A stretch of 64,000 nt of DNA from Salipaludibacillus sp. LMS25 (GCF_024362805.1 NZ_CP093299.1:372001-436000), one strand, 5' to 3'; positions 9,264 to 19,033 are shown, counted from the first letter of the stretch. The notes: generated from the letters alone by a model not told the origin. Numbers and translations are program-made.

Positions 9264-10422
9264 TACTTATCCCCCCTTTAGCATCAATTTGTTTAGTTAA
9301 AGGCACACGGAATTCCAATTTCGTCCCTTTCCCCGGATAAGAGACAATTGTTAGGTGACCGCCAAGTTCTATTAATCGTTCTTTCATTGATAAAAGACCG
9401 TAATTACCTGTTTTTTCTTGGTGGATGGTCTCAGAATAAAAGCCATCACCATCGTCTTCCATAACGATCAATAAAATTTGATGACCTATTTTCGCATCTA
9501 TTGTTGCTGTTTTTGCATTAGCATGACGCATAACATTTGATAGTCCTTCTTGAAGTACTCTAAATAATTGCTCTTCAATCCCTTTTTCCATTTGTGGGAT
9601 TGCTTTTAAGTCACAATGAAAATGCATAGCTGGATGTTTTTTACATAATTCTTCCATAAGACTTTCCACTGCCTGAGTTAAGGACTTCCCTTCTAATGTT
9701 ACAGGTCGTAAGTGCATAATCAGTGCCCTTAATTCTTGTTGGGCATGGTGTACCATCTGCTCAATTTGTTTAAATAAAGCCACTGCATTATCTTTATTTT
9801 TGGCCAGGACTTTAGGCATGGCTCCTAATGACATGGATACAGCAAACAACTCCTGACTAACAGCATCGTGTAAATCCCTCGCTAGCTTGCGACGCTCCTC
9901 TAATCCTGCGCCTCTTTCTGCTTCTTCAATTAAGCTGGCATTTTCATTTACGAGCCGTCTCATTGATACAATTTGCCTTTCCAAATCATCTGTTAATTCA
10001 TTTACTTCATTTGCAAGCTTTTGTAACTCATCTCGCCGTTGGACAGTAATTTTTTTATTTAAAGAACCTCGTTGAAATTGTTTTAATTGATGAATGAAGT
10101 GAGCGATGGTTTTCTTCAACGATAATCCGTATGAGTACGCGTAAAACCAACCAGAAATAAGAAAAATAACGGTTAAAACACTCGTTATAACGAAGAGTAT
10201 TAACGGTTCTTCTCCAAGATTTAATAATGGTTGAAAAATGCCCCCATGTACAGGTTCTTCTGAAGTAGCCGTAAATGTATAACCCATTATAATAAATACA
10301 TAGACTGCTGACCCAGCCGTTAACATGACTTTTAACTGCATACGTAGTAGGTCCCAAATCATCCCTTCAAGCCTCGAATCTTTTGAACGGATTTTTCTCC
10401 TGCCTCCTTTTTGCTTAGTCAA
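9247..10422 (-). CDS. liaS: LiaS/VraS-like sensor histidine kinase
   Basis: This membrane kinase of about 391 residues has two transmembrane segments (about 31-50 and 74-96) with a short external loop, the arrangement of intramembrane-sensing kinases. A HAMP-like linker follows (about 97-150), then the HisKA_3 H-box ARDLHDAVSQE with His 185 and an ATPase domain (N-box EGLSNVMRHA, G-boxes DDGDGF and GNYGLLSMKER). The start at 10422 is a TTG overlapping liaF by 8 bases. An ATG 20 codons downstream is an alternative that I cannot exclude. Confidence 0.88.
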   Translation of the reverse strand: MTKQKGGRRKIRSKDSRLEGMIWDLLRMQLKVMLTAGSAVYVFIIMGYTFTATSEEPVHGGIFQPLLNLGEEPLILFVITSVLTVIFLISGWFYAYSYGLSLKKTIAHFIHQLKQFQRGSLNKKITVQRRDELQKLANEVNELTDDLERQIVSMRRLVNENASLIEEAERGAGLEERRKLARDLHDAVSQELFAVSMSLGAMPKVLAKNKDNAVALFKQIEQMVHHAQQELRALIMHLRPVTLEGKSLTQAVESLMEELCKKHPAMHFHCDLKAIPQMEKGIEEQLFRVLQEGLSNVMRHANAKTATIDAKIGHQILLIVMEDDGDGFYSETIHQEKTGNYGLLSMKERLIELGGHLTIVSYPGKGTKLEFRVPLTKQIDAKGGISSDGEN

Positions 10423-11290
10423 CAGTCAGTACCTCCACATCTCCAATACTTAAATTAACATTAAGAATAAGTCTCTTTTCGGCTTCATAAAAGCCTGGAC
10501 TCGTATAGGTGGCCTGTCTCCCTGTCCCTGCATGACTATCATCAAATAACGTCACTTCCCCGAGCTTCACTTCTGCTGCAGCTTGAACAGCCATTTGTTT
10601 TGGAACGTAAACTTCTACAGACCCAATCCAATTTGTAACATCTATAACGTTATCGCCTTCTTTTAAGATCGCTTTCGTCAAATCGAGTTCAATACTTCCG
10701 ATCCCCATATTGACATCAACGCCATCTGGTTCCCACGGTTGACGGCCTAATGTCATTTCTCCTATAAAGATTCGATAGTTCTTTTTCGTCCGCTGCTTTC
10801 CATCTGTTTGGTTCCTATGAGTGGTTGTACATGAAGATGGAAAGCTATCTTCTTCCCTCATTTTTTTTCTTTTTTGTTTTTTCTGCCTTTTCACCTGTTC
10901 CATATCATCACTATCTAAAGACACTTCAACATACGTGTCTCTATCAAATAAAACTTTAAAGCCGATGTAAACGATGATTACCGGCCATAACCAACTCCAA
11001 AAATCTCTTACGCTATAATAAAACCAACCCGCCTGATTACCTAGCAGAACACCCCCACCAGACACTACTACAGCTCCCCATATAATTTTACCGATGTGCC
11101 AGCGGTCTCTTTTCAATCCATGAAAGAAATACATGATTCCTTCAAATAATAATTTCACACCTAGCACTATCACAATAACAGGCCAAAATGTAGTTAACAT
11201 ATTTGTAATACTAGCATCAATTGTACCGGTATTCACAAGTAAAAAAAGAATACCTATCATTAAAATGATGCTTCCTATAAATTTCTTCAT
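10415..11290 (-). CDS. liaF: LiaF-like membrane inhibitor of the LiaRS system
   Basis: This 291-residue protein has an N-terminal membrane domain with about four hydrophobic segments (residues 1-120), a charged linker (KRQKKQKRKKMREE) and a C-terminal beta-rich domain of the LiaF type (GSIELDLTKA...GSVEVYVPK...GDVEVLTVD). LiaF proteins hold the LiaS kinase inactive until cell-envelope damage occurs. Start ATG 11290 has GAGGTG upstream. The gene is first of three in liaF-liaS-liaR order. The effector genes liaIH, which precede liaF in B. subtilis, are not present here; an ABC transporter sits upstream instead. Confidence 0.85.
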   Translation of the reverse strand: MKKFIGSIILMIGILFLLVNTGTIDASITNMLTTFWPVIVIVLGVKLLFEGIMYFFHGLKRDRWHIGKIIWGAVVVSGGGVLLGNQAGWFYYSVRDFWSWLWPVIIVYIGFKVLFDRDTYVEVSLDSDDMEQVKRQKKQKRKKMREEDSFPSSCTTTHRNQTDGKQRTKKNYRIFIGEMTLGRQPWEPDGVDVNMGIGSIELDLTKAILKEGDNVIDVTNWIGSVEVYVPKQMAVQAAAEVKLGEVTLFDDSHAGTGRQATYTSPGFYEAEKRLILNVNLSIGDVEVLTVD

Positions 11291-11368
11291 ACGTTATTCA
11301 CCTCAATTAGCATGGAGTAAGCGACCGGATACGTAACAAGCCGACTCCCTTGTCTTATATTGTATCCT

Positions 11369-12160
11369 TTACGTTTCCATTCGCCAATTAATTTTTTTCA
11401 CAATTAATATATAAGACAGTATAGTGAAGAAGAGAAGTACAAGAGTATTAACTGTCACTGTCCATGTCCATCCAATTATTAATAATTCCCTTAAAGCAGC
11501 GGCAGCATAAGTAGTCGGAAATACGTAAGATATCCATTGCAAGATGGCAGGAAGCTGATTCATATCCACCATGACCGGTGTGAGAAAGCTGACAAACATC
11601 ATTAATGCTTGCACAAGCAAATTTGTTAGCTGAAGATTCGGTGACCAAAATCCAAGAAATACGCCTATCCCGACGACACTCATAATCGTTAAAAATGCTA
11701 CAGGAATAATTCCAAAACTTAGCTTGAACTGCACCTCATAGACGACTTGACCAATTAAGCCAAGAATAATAAAGGACGGAAAGCTCATTAACATGCCTCG
11801 AAACAAATTAGCTAAGACAAAGTTAAGTTTTGCGATAGGCAGTGACGCATAAAACGTAAAATGTCCTTGGTGCTTTTGCGAGGAAATATCTTGTGCCATC
11901 ACATTCATCCCCATTATGATCAGAGCAAATAACATATTACCTGTAATCATCCGCATAATTAGCTCGTCGCTAGGGTTTTCTGTAAAGAACTTCAAGAACA
12001 TTAACGTTGTAAAAGGAAACACAGAAGCTAAAATAAAGATAAGCGCCCAACTTTCCCGAATGATAGACAGTTGGATACGAAACAATATCCAACCTTCTAT
12101 AAAAAATTGTTTGATTCTTGACGTTTCAAACACGAGCTGATGACTCTCTAAATTACGCAT
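11369..12160 (-). CDS. ABC-2 type transporter permease
   Basis: This 263-residue membrane protein has about six transmembrane helices arranged as in ABC-2 exporters (DrrB/YhgE-like). Hydrophobic blocks lie near residues 38-55, 73-92, 115-140, 150-170, 178-200 and 235-255. Its start overlaps the end of the ATPase gene by 8 bases, so the two form one transporter. It is followed after 78 bases by liaF in the same direction. The likely role is export of a lipid, drug or envelope component, perhaps linked to the Lia system by operon structure (inference). Confidence 0.82.
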   Translation of the reverse strand: MRNLESHQLVFETSRIKQFFIEGWILFRIQLSIIRESWALIFILASVFPFTTLMFLKFFTENPSDELIMRMITGNMLFALIIMGMNVMAQDISSQKHQGHFTFYASLPIAKLNFVLANLFRGMLMSFPSFIILGLIGQVVYEVQFKLSFGIIPVAFLTIMSVVGIGVFLGFWSPNLQLTNLLVQALMMFVSFLTPVMVDMNQLPAILQWISYVFPTTYAAAALRELLIIGWTWTVTVNTLVLLFFTILSYILIVKKINWRMET

Positions 12161-13103
12161 AGGACGGCTCTCCCTTTTTTAAATCATTATCAATATGGAA
12201 ATAAACATCTTCGAGAGTTGGTGGGGTAATCGCGTACGAGTGAATATTTTCTCTTGATTGAATCAATTCAATGATGCTAGAAAGTTTATTTTTCTCAATC
12301 ATTATGCGTGTTTGTTGCTCTGTCCTAGGAATGAGTGTGCCAAAAGGCGATAAGTCATCCATCAGAATCCTCGTGTCACCATTTGATTTGAAGGTAATAT
12401 CCACACGTAACCGTTGATCTACGCGTTCCTTTAAGGAAGAGACGTTATCTAAAGCTAACAATTTACCGTGATTGATAACAGCTACCCTATCTACCACTTG
12501 TTCAGCTTCTAAAATGTTGTGCGTGACTAGGATAACCGTGACGCCTTCTCGATTTTTTTCCTGAATAATATCCCATACAAGTCGCCGTTTTTTCGGATCT
12601 AATTCATTCGTAGGTTCATCTAATATAAGCACGTGTGAAGCCCCAATTAATGTGGTGCCGATACCAGCAAGACGCTTTTGCCCACCAGATATTCGTTGTA
12701 ACATTTTATCCTTTACCGCTTCCAAACCTAATTTGGCGATCAGTTTAGCCGTTTCCATATCTGCACTTTTGCGCGTCAAGCCGCGTAGCCTTCCGCAAAA
12801 ATAAATCGCTTCTTTTACCTTCAAACTAGTTAATGATGCAGGCTCCTGACTATAATAGGCCACCTCGCGGCTGACTTTTTTTGCCTGATTATTAACATTT
12901 ATCCCTTTATACGTAATCACTCCCTCTGTCGAGTTAGTGTGCGCCACCATTTGTTTAATAAGAGTGGACTTCCCTGCACCATTCGGACCGAGTAATCCGA
13001 GAATTTCTCCCTTATGAACAGACATAGTAATGTGAGAATTAGCTGTGACGCTTCCCTTTTTATAACTTTTGGTCACATTTTTCACGTCATAAATCGTCTC
13101 CAT
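12153..13103 (-). CDS. ABC transporter ATP-binding protein
   Basis: This 316-residue ATPase has Walker A GPNGAGKST (about 40), Q-loop YSQEP, signature ISGGQKRLAG, Walker B HVLILDEPT and switch His in VTHN. A C-terminal extension of about 90 residues is typical of DrrA/CcmA-type exporters. The start follows AGGAGAGG. It is first gene of a probable five-gene unit (ATPase, permease, liaF, liaS, liaR). Substrate unknown. Confidence 0.88.
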   Translation of the reverse strand: METIYDVKNVTKSYKKGSVTANSHITMSVHKGEILGLLGPNGAGKSTLIKQMVAHTNSTEGVITYKGINVNNQAKKVSREVAYYSQEPASLTSLKVKEAIYFCGRLRGLTRKSADMETAKLIAKLGLEAVKDKMLQRISGGQKRLAGIGTTLIGASHVLILDEPTNELDPKKRRLVWDIIQEKNREGVTVILVTHNILEAEQVVDRVAVINHGKLLALDNVSSLKERVDQRLRVDITFKSNGDTRILMDDLSPFGTLIPRTEQQTRIMIEKNKLSSIIELIQSRENIHSYAITPPTLEDVYFHIDNDLKKGEPSYA

Positions 13104-13378
13104 GTTACGCCCTCTCCTCCTAAAAAATATCTATCAATAATCGAACTTATTTTCTTAAATCATGTTCAAGCAATCTGCCTTATGTCAATTGTAGTAAATA
13201 AGTTGATAAACTTGAACAATCTGAGGACTGTTTAATTCTCAGCCTAGAGACTGACTTAAACACTAAATGAAAACCTCTCATCAGTCACATCGAACAAACC
13301 TTAAATATTGGCAGAGTGATCACCTCTTAACATCGTGTATCAGTCGTCTTGCATCGCCTTTATCATACTCTTCTCACT

Positions 13379-13535
13379 ATAAAACGACCCTTCAATCAGT
13401 GGGAGATTTCCTTCATCCCCCACTGATTGTTCGTTTAACTTATGGGACCTTTAGGGGCAGTTTATCCCCCACCTAAACGTTTCGATCTTCTTAAGTTTTG
13501 AGGTGGGGTTTTACTGCCCCTTAGAGTGGGATAAA
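13379..13535 (+). repeat. Interspersed repeat A, copy A3 (A/B-type left end)
   Basis: The right part is a standard repeat A. The left end reads ATAAAACGACCCTTCAATCAG, which resembles the left end of repeat B rather than the ATAAAGCTAAGC of other A copies. This hybrid supports common ancestry or recombination of the two families. Confidence 0.85.
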
Positions 13536-13669
13536 ATAGGGCTTACTGAATAGCCTGAAAACCTTGATAGGATAACAATGATAGGCGGTTATTTCGAAAA
13601 CAGGTGCAATGAAACTCTACTCTATAGTCAAAAACCCTTGCACGTCATAATTGATGAAAAGTTTTAACT

Positions 13670-13895
13670 AAAGAAGTCGTGCTGGAATAGCGAGGCTGCT
13701 GTGGAAAAAGGAAGCAAGACGAGACCTCATAAGGCGAAGCTTAAGGAGGCTCTTGCAGCTTCTCCGCGGACTAGTAAGACACGACAATGCCATAGCGAGA
13801 CGATGATCGCAGTGATATCCTTGGGTAAAAGCGAAGCTATGCAAGCGGTACCTCTGGTTTCGATGGTGGGGGTATTCTGCAAACCCTAAATAAGC
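13670..13895. repeat. Unexplained GC-richer structured segment (repeat-like E)
   Basis: This stretch has a higher GC content than its flanks and contains local palindromes such as CCTCATAAGG with CTTAAGGAGG, and CTCCGCGGA. Short open frames exist on both strands but have no ribosome sites. It resembles the hairpin-rich intergenic repeats common in Bacillaceae, although no second copy is in this window. Confidence 0.4.
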
Positions 13896-13917
13896 AAAAG
13901 TTTTAGGAAACAACATA

Positions 13918-13949
13918 GAAAAAAGCTAGGATAGCTCCCTAGCTTTTTA
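13918..13949 (-). terminator. Terminator of the fabH-fabF unit
   Basis: AAAAAGCTAGG pairs with CCTAGCTTTTT. On the minus strand it lies 15 bases after the fabF stop codon and ends in a T-run. Confidence 0.85.
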
Positions 13950-13963
13950 TGATAAATCGTGTA

Positions 13964-15202
13964 TTACTCATATCGTTTAAATATTAAAGACACATTATGC
14001 CCACCGAAACCGAGTGAATTACTCATGGCAACTGAGACATCAGCTTGTCTCGCTTCATTTGGGACATAATCTAAATCACAATCTGGATCTGGTGTTTCAT
14101 AATTCATCGTAGGTAAAATAAGTCCTTCATTAATTGTTCTCAAGGAAATAATGGCTTCTAATGCGCCTGCTGCTCCTAATAGATGTCCGGTCATTGATTT
14201 CGTTGAACTAATCGGTAGCTTTTCAGCATAATGTCCGAAAACAGATTTAGCCGCCATCGTTTCGTATTTATCGTTGTATTCTGTGCTTGTTCCATGAGCG
14301 TTTAGGTAGCCAACCTCTTCCGGCTGCAAGCCAGCATCAGCTAAAGCCTGTTTCATTGCTCTAACGGCACCTTCACCTTCTGGCGCTGGCGCAGTCACAT
14401 GGTAAGCATCGCCTGTAGCCCCGTAGCCACTAATTTCGCCAATTATCGTCGCTCCCCGCTTTTTAGCAGAGTCTAACGATTCTAGTATTAGAATAGCCGC
14501 TCCTTCACCCATAACGAAACCATCCCTGTTTTTATCAAATGGACGACTTGCCGTCTTCGGATCACCATTGGTAGATAAAGCTCGCGCGGAAGAGAATCCA
14601 GCAAATGACATTTCGGTAAGAGGCGCTTCTGCCCCCCCTGTTATCATAATATCAGCGTCACCACGTTGAATAACTTTGAAAGCATCCCCAATTGAATTTG
14701 CGCCAGAGGCACAGGCTGTCACTGAGCAAGAATTAATCCCTTTAGCTCCCAAGCTTATAGATACTTGGCCTGATGCCATATCAGGAATAAGCATAGGCAC
14801 AAAAAATGGTGAAACTCTTCGATAACCCCGTTTCTCGTAAAGGCGAAACTGTTTTTCATAGGTTTCCATGCCACCGATACCTGAACCAATCCAAACTCCT
14901 ATACGATCTGCATTTGACTCATCGATCGTTAAATTGGCATCTTTCACAGCCATATGAGCACTAGCCACGGCAAACTGTGTGAACCGATCCATTTTTCGGG
15001 CCTCTTTAACGTCCATATATAATGCTGGGTCAAAATCATCGGCTTGTGCGGCTACTGTAGCAGGGAACATCCCCTCTTCAAATTTTGTAAGGTAACCAAT
15101 TCCTGATTCCCCTCTTACTAACTTTCCCCATGTATCTTCCATGTTATTTGCTAACGGTGTGACCGCACCTACACCAGTTACAACTACTCTATTTTTTGTC
15201 AC
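13964..15202 (-). CDS. fabF: 3-oxoacyl-[ACP] synthase II
   Basis: FabF condenses malonyl-ACP with acyl-ACP in fatty-acid elongation. The 412-residue protein has the thiolase-fold catalytic triad: the Cys in [10 protein letters not shown] (about 164), His in [11 protein letters not shown] (about 303) and His in [11 protein letters not shown] (about 339). The terminal [10 protein letters not shown] block is typical. It lies downstream of fabH in the same direction and is probably co-transcribed, as fabHA-fabF are in B. subtilis, under the FapR-controlled promoter at 16329. A terminator follows at once. Confidence 0.97.
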   Translation of the reverse strand: MTKNRVVVTGVGAVTPLANNMEDTWGKLVRGESGIGYLTKFEEGMFPATVAAQADDFDPALYMDVKEARKMDRFTQFAVASAHMAVKDANLTIDESNADRIGVWIGSGIGGMETYEKQFRLYEKRGYRRVSPFFVPMLIPDMASGQVSISLGAKGINSCSVTACASGANSIGDAFKVIQRGDADIMITGGAEAPLTEMSFAGFSSARALSTNGDPKTASRPFDKNRDGFVMGEGAAILILESLDSAKKRGATIIGEISGYGATGDAYHVTAPAPEGEGAVRAMKQALADAGLQPEEVGYLNAHGTSTEYNDKYETMAAKSVFGHYAEKLPISSTKSMTGHLLGAAGALEAIISLRTINEGLILPTMNYETPDPDCDLDYVPNEARQADVSVAMSNSLGFGGHNVSLIFKRYE

Positions 15203-15359
15203 GATTGTTTACCCCTTTCTTTTCATTCATTTGCAAGAGACGCTTATAAGGCAGAGTAACGTTTATATAAAGCTGTCCATACATTTTAAAGCATCTTTTC
15301 ATGCAATCATTGGTTGGTAACAGAAATCAACATCTAAACATCTCACTTACAGTGCTAGC

Positions 15360-16292
15360 TTATCGGCCCCATCTTATAGTTGCCGCTCCCCACACAAGGC
15401 CCGCACCAAATCCTACAATGACAACAATATCGCCCTCTTTTATGTTTCCTTCTTCTAATTCATGTGCCAGTGATAACGGAATTGAAGCAGAAGACGTATT
15501 ACCATATTTATTCACTGTTTTAGACATCTTTTCTTCTGGCAGATCAAGTCGTTGTCTCGCAGCTTCCATAATTCGGATGTTTGCTTGATGTGGCACAAGA
15601 AAATCCACATCTTCTTTTTCCAAACCGGCTTTTTTAACGACGTTTAAAGATGACTCTCCCATCTGTCTTACAGCAAATTTAAATACTTCTCTTCCATTCA
15701 TAAATAAATAGTCGTCCATTCTAATATGATCGCCACCCGTTCCATCTGAACCCAACTCAAATGAAAGAATGCCTTTATCATCAGAAACAGGTCCCAACAC
15801 AGCAGCCCCGGAACCGTCTCCGAATAATACAGCTGTATTTCGATCTTCCCAATCCACCAGCTTGGACAGTTTTTCAGTCCCAATCACGAGGACATGTTTA
15901 TACGTATTTGTTTCAATAAACTGTTTAGCCACCACAAGACCATAAACAAACCCTGCACAAGCAGCACTCACGTCCATAGCTGCTGCTTTTGTAGCTCCAA
16001 GTTGTGCTTGTATCATTGATGATACAGAAGGGAAGCTACGATCAGGTGTGACAGTCGCTACGATAATCATATCTAATTCTTCCGCTTTCACACCGGCCTT
16101 ATCTAACGCTTCTTTAGCGGCAAAAAAGCTCATATGGGATGTATTTATTGAATCAGAGGCAATACGACGCTCCTCAATACCTGTACGTGTTCTAATCCAT
16201 TCATCAGATGTATCAATTCTTTTCTCAAGGTCTTTATTCGTGAGAACCTTTTCTGGTATATATGTTCCCATTCCCCAAATTCCAGCTTGCAT
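15360..16292 (-). CDS. fabH: 3-oxoacyl-[ACP] synthase III
   Basis: FabH starts fatty-acid synthesis by condensing acyl-CoA with malonyl-ACP; in bacilli it prefers branched primers. The 310-residue protein carries the Cys-His-Asn triad: [12 protein letters not shown] (Cys about 112), [10 protein letters not shown] and [12 protein letters not shown]. Start ATG 16292 has GAGGAGG upstream. A FapR operator overlaps its promoter, so malonyl-CoA should relieve repression. The 158-base gap to fabF contains no strong terminator. Confidence 0.97.
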   Translation of the reverse strand: MQAGIWGMGTYIPEKVLTNKDLEKRIDTSDEWIRTRTGIEERRIASDSINTSHMSFFAAKEALDKAGVKAEELDMIIVATVTPDRSFPSVSSMIQAQLGATKAAAMDVSAACAGFVYGLVVAKQFIETNTYKHVLVIGTEKLSKLVDWEDRNTAVLFGDGSGAAVLGPVSDDKGILSFELGSDGTGGDHIRMDDYLFMNGREVFKFAVRQMGESSLNVVKKAGLEKEDVDFLVPHQANIRIMEAARQRLDLPEEKMSKTVNKYGNTSSASIPLSLAHELEEGNIKEGDIVVIVGFGAGLVWGAATIRWGR

Positions 16293-16328
16293 CTTGCAGC
16301 CTCCTCAAAACTAAAATTTATACTTATG

Positions 16329-16357
16329 ATTATGACCTAGTACTAAAAGAAAAGCAA
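16329..16357 (-). promoter_or_regulatory. fabH promoter with FapR operator
   Basis: On the minus strand, -35 TTGCTT (16357-16352) and -10 CATAAT (16334-16329) are 17 bases apart. The near-palindrome TTAGTACTAGGTCATAA at 16346-16330 lies in the spacer and -10. Its left half matches the FapR consensus half-site TTAGTACC closely. FapR is the known repressor of the fab genes in Bacillus. Confidence 0.8.
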
Positions 16358-16462
16358 TCCTCTTTTATTGCCAAAATAGCTCATTCTTTTTTTCCAAGAA
16401 GCAAGAGAGGCATGATGACAAACATGAGAGATAGCTTTCATTATCATATTAGATGAAGAAAA

Positions 16463-16492
16463 ACAACTATCTATAGCCTATAGCTGTTAAAA
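16463..16492 (-). terminator. Terminator of the 16499-16843 gene
   Basis: On the minus strand AACAGCTAT pairs with ATAGTTGTT and is followed by a T-rich tract, immediately past the stop codon. Confidence 0.6.
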
Positions 16493-16498
16493 GCACGA

Positions 16499-16843
16499 CT
16501 ACTTATTCGGATGATCGCGATTGACGTTAATCGCACTCATAAGTTCCTCGAACATGTCATCTACCCGTTGAACTAAAGCCGTTTCTTTTTCTGTTACAGG
16601 CTTAAATGTTTTCAACTCTTCGTACGACTTTAAGAAAGCATCTATATCTTTTGAGCCAATCTGCGCGATACATGTATAACTAAGTAGTGTGATGTTAGGT
16701 TTCTCTTCATGATGGAACAATGGCAATAAAGGCTCTAACAGCTCTTTTGCCTCTTGATAGTTTTTTTCATGTACAGCTTGATAGCCTTTTACGATTCTAT
16801 CGGCCATTTTACGGATAGCTTTAGATTGTTTATGCTCAGACAT
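16499..16843 (-). CDS. Uncharacterised helical protein in the med position
   Basis: This 114-residue soluble protein is rich in charged helices and has a TPR-like pattern (KNYQEAKELLEPLLPLF). I do not recognise its family. It lies downstream of med in the same direction with its own ribosome site (AAAGGAG before ATG 16843). In B. subtilis the gene after med is comZ, but this sequence is nearly twice that length and does not look like ComZ. A hairpin terminator follows it. Confidence 0.55.
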   Translation of the reverse strand: MSEHKQSKAIRKMADRIVKGYQAVHEKNYQEAKELLEPLLPLFHHEEKPNITLLSYTCIAQIGSKDIDAFLKSYEELKTFKPVTEKETALVQRVDDMFEELMSAINVNRDHPNK

Positions 16844-17003
16844 TTTTCAGTCTCCTTTACGTTAATACTTACTTTGCCACTTCTTTTCTTCTCATCCCTT
16901 TCATTTATTTTAACAGTTTGAAGAACAGAGTAGAAAAAGATTTGCCTAAAGCATGGGAAGTGATCATTCTTCTAATGGCTTTCTAAGTGAATAGAGGGCA
17001 TGC

Positions 17004-17978
17004 TTAGTAAGTATCATTTGTATGTTCAGTTGGCAACTCGCTCGTTTCAATATAAGTGTCAATCACTTCTGTCAGCCATCGGACTGTCTCTTCAGGTACT
17101 TCCTGTCCAAACTCCCCCATAGAAATAACCCCTTCTTGGAAATCAAAATATTGATTTCCACTCATTAATTCGCCTTGTCTATATTGCTTTGCTATATGTT
17201 CATATAGGTCTTCTATTTCCTGCACGGTGCTCGTTAAGATCACTGATTCACCTAAATCAATTTGATCACCTACGTAGCCGATAGCATGAAGACCCTCTTT
17301 TTTCACTTCCTCGATGATGTCGATATGAAACCCATCACCTGCTGGATAAAAGATGTCACTTTCTTCTTCTTTCATTTCATGAAATATAGTAATCGCTTTA
17401 TCTTTGTTTACCCAGCTGTCCACATAGTCCACAAGCACCGTCACAGTAGGTTTATGAAATAATGCACCATCTTTAAATCCTTGAATTTCTGGTTGAAATT
17501 GAAAAGCGCCAATAACGCCAATGGTGTTTGTTTGAGAAAGTTCACTAGCTAGCATTCCAGCAAAATACCCCATTGCATACCCTTCAAAATGAACGCTTGT
17601 TATATTATCACCTTCAACATCTCCATTAAAACTAACAAAGTGGATATCAGGGTACTCATCTTTTAACACCATAAAGAAATCAGCATAAATGTGACTGTGG
17701 CCAATGATTAAAGAGACATCTTCTTTTACAAACTCTTGAACAGCTGTATTAACAGATTCAAACGTACTTGTATCCTCTCGCATTAAGACGTCAACATTTA
17801 AAGAAGCTTGGACTTTTAACATCCCTTGGTAACCTTTACTATTCCACCCCTGGTCATCAATGGTTTGTGGTAGAAGTAAACCTATTTTACTTGTATGCAC
17901 ATCTTGACTACTAGAACTAGAACAGCTAGTTAAAAAGAATAATAGAGTACAACTAATAAATAAGTTCATATATTTCAT
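17004..17978 (-). CDS. med: Med-like BMP-family lipoprotein
   Basis: This 324-residue protein of the BMP (PnrA/TmpC) periplasmic-binding fold begins with a lipoprotein signal (lipobox around LTSCSS, Cys about 19). Motifs include IGLLLPQTIDDQGWNSKGY and VIGAFQFQPEIQGFKDGA. Its position upstream of fabH and the family match Med of B. subtilis, a positive regulator acting on comK. Whether it regulates competence here is an inference from synteny. It ends in a Thr/Asn-rich acidic tail. Confidence 0.75.
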   Translation of the reverse strand: MKYMNLFISCTLLFFLTSCSSSSSQDVHTSKIGLLLPQTIDDQGWNSKGYQGMLKVQASLNVDVLMREDTSTFESVNTAVQEFVKEDVSLIIGHSHIYADFFMVLKDEYPDIHFVSFNGDVEGDNITSVHFEGYAMGYFAGMLASELSQTNTIGVIGAFQFQPEIQGFKDGALFHKPTVTVLVDYVDSWVNKDKAITIFHEMKEEESDIFYPAGDGFHIDIIEEVKKEGLHAIGYVGDQIDLGESVILTSTVQEIEDLYEHIAKQYRQGELMSGNQYFDFQEGVISMGEFGQEVPEETVRWLTEVIDTYIETSELPTEHTNDTY

Positions 17979-18116
17979 TTTAAGGACACTCCTTGCTGGC
18001 CTTTTTAATTAATGTATTCATGATATAGGAAACCATGTATCCTAGTTATCTTAAGAATCATCCATACTCATTTTAAAAAAAGACCATTTCTAATCTCAAT
18101 TGAGTTTGTTAACCTT

Positions 18117-18284
18117 TTAATGACGCTTTTTAATTTGACGATGAAAAAACCACTCAGTCCCTCCACCACATAGTAATGCCACTATAACAGCAACTTCAGT
18201 CGGTACATCAGAACTAGTCACTAACATGAAAAATACAAGTAAAGAGACGACAGAAAAAATAATAATACCAACTAATAAGCGCAT
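18117..18284 (-). CDS. Small one- or two-helix membrane protein
   Basis: This 55-residue protein has hydrophobic segments at about 3-22 and 27-42 and a basic tail (HRQIKKRH). The start at 18284 is chosen because AAAGGAG lies 5 bases upstream; a longer frame to 18323 lacks a ribosome site. It lies just upstream of med. Small membrane genes occur at this place in B. subtilis too, but I cannot assign an orthologue. Confidence 0.55.
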   Translation of the reverse strand: MRLLVGIIIFSVVSLLVFFMLVTSSDVPTEVAVIVALLCGGGTEWFFHRQIKKRH

Positions 18285-18501
18285 AACCTTCTCCTTTCTT
18301 CGGCTATTATAATAGAATCGCAAAAAACACTTGCAATTTCAATAGCTAATTGAAAAGTGTGCTCTCTTTCTTTTGAAATAGTTATCTTAAATTACCTTTA
18401 AACAGATGTTATTAAGACTAGTCACCATTAAAAGTCGTTACCTATGTAACGCATCACATTTTTAAAAAATGTTTCACTTAATCTCCAACACAAAATACCG
18501 C

Positions 18502-18786
18502 TGTAAAAATGACTAATGATCTTCAGCTAAATGATCCGTTAAATTATCTCATCATGGATCTTCAGTCGTCACTGATCTCCCGAGAGTCACCGTCTTTCAC
18601 TGCAGTCCTTCCCTATAAAAAACAAACCTTTAATCAGTAGGAGTTTTCGTTCTTCCCCGCTGATAGGTAGTTAAGTAAATCAGGACATTAGCGGCCTTAT
18701 CTGTGATAAAACGACATGTATAGAGACTCTTTGTCATTGTTCGTTTTTTAACGTTGGAAATGCAATTGTGACATTCATTCATATAA
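18502..18786. repeat. Repeat C, copy C3, split by a repeat B insertion
   Basis: The C segment 18502-18614 (CTTCAGCTAAATGAT, CAGTCGTCACTGATC, TTTCACTGCAGTCCTT) and the C tail 18717-18786 (AAAACGACATG, TTGTCATTG, GCAATTGTGACATTC) are contiguous in C1 and C4. Here a repeat B copy lies between them. This is direct evidence of insertion. Confidence 0.75.
18615..18720 (+). repeat. Repeat B copy B5, inserted in repeat C
   Basis: It begins ATAAAAAACAAACCTTTAATC, keeps the left hairpin in altered form (CAGTAGGAG...CCCCGCTGAT), then TCAGGACATTAGCG, and ends TTATCTGTGATAAA. The right hairpin is deleted. It is flanked by the two halves of repeat C3. Confidence 0.75.
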
Positions 18787-19033
18787 TAACCTTAAGTATG
18801 TTTCACCTTATAGCCTGCTTAAAAAGGCCCATTTGGTTTGTAACATCTACAAGGACAACTTCTTCATTCTTGTTGGGCATGCCTTAACTGATTACCTTTA
18901 TACAAAGCTTTGTATTTAATCAAATAGTCACACAAATAATTAAAATGACCCAAACTTAAACCAGTTTCCTCTAATGAAAAGAAACTGGTGTTAATAATAG
19001 TATATGTTCTTTTAAGAAGGTATGGCTTCTTCA

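Noticed and set aside
10055..10357. 100-codon frame antisense-shifted within the liaS gene
   Set aside because: It lies in another frame of a well-supported kinase gene and has no ribosome site.
13668..13916. Open frames on both strands in the GC-rich segment
   Set aside because: No Shine-Dalgarno, composition typical of a structured repeat and no family resemblance.
16293..17003. A comZ gene after med
   Set aside because: The only gene there encodes 114 residues unlike ComZ; no other frame with a ribosome site was found.
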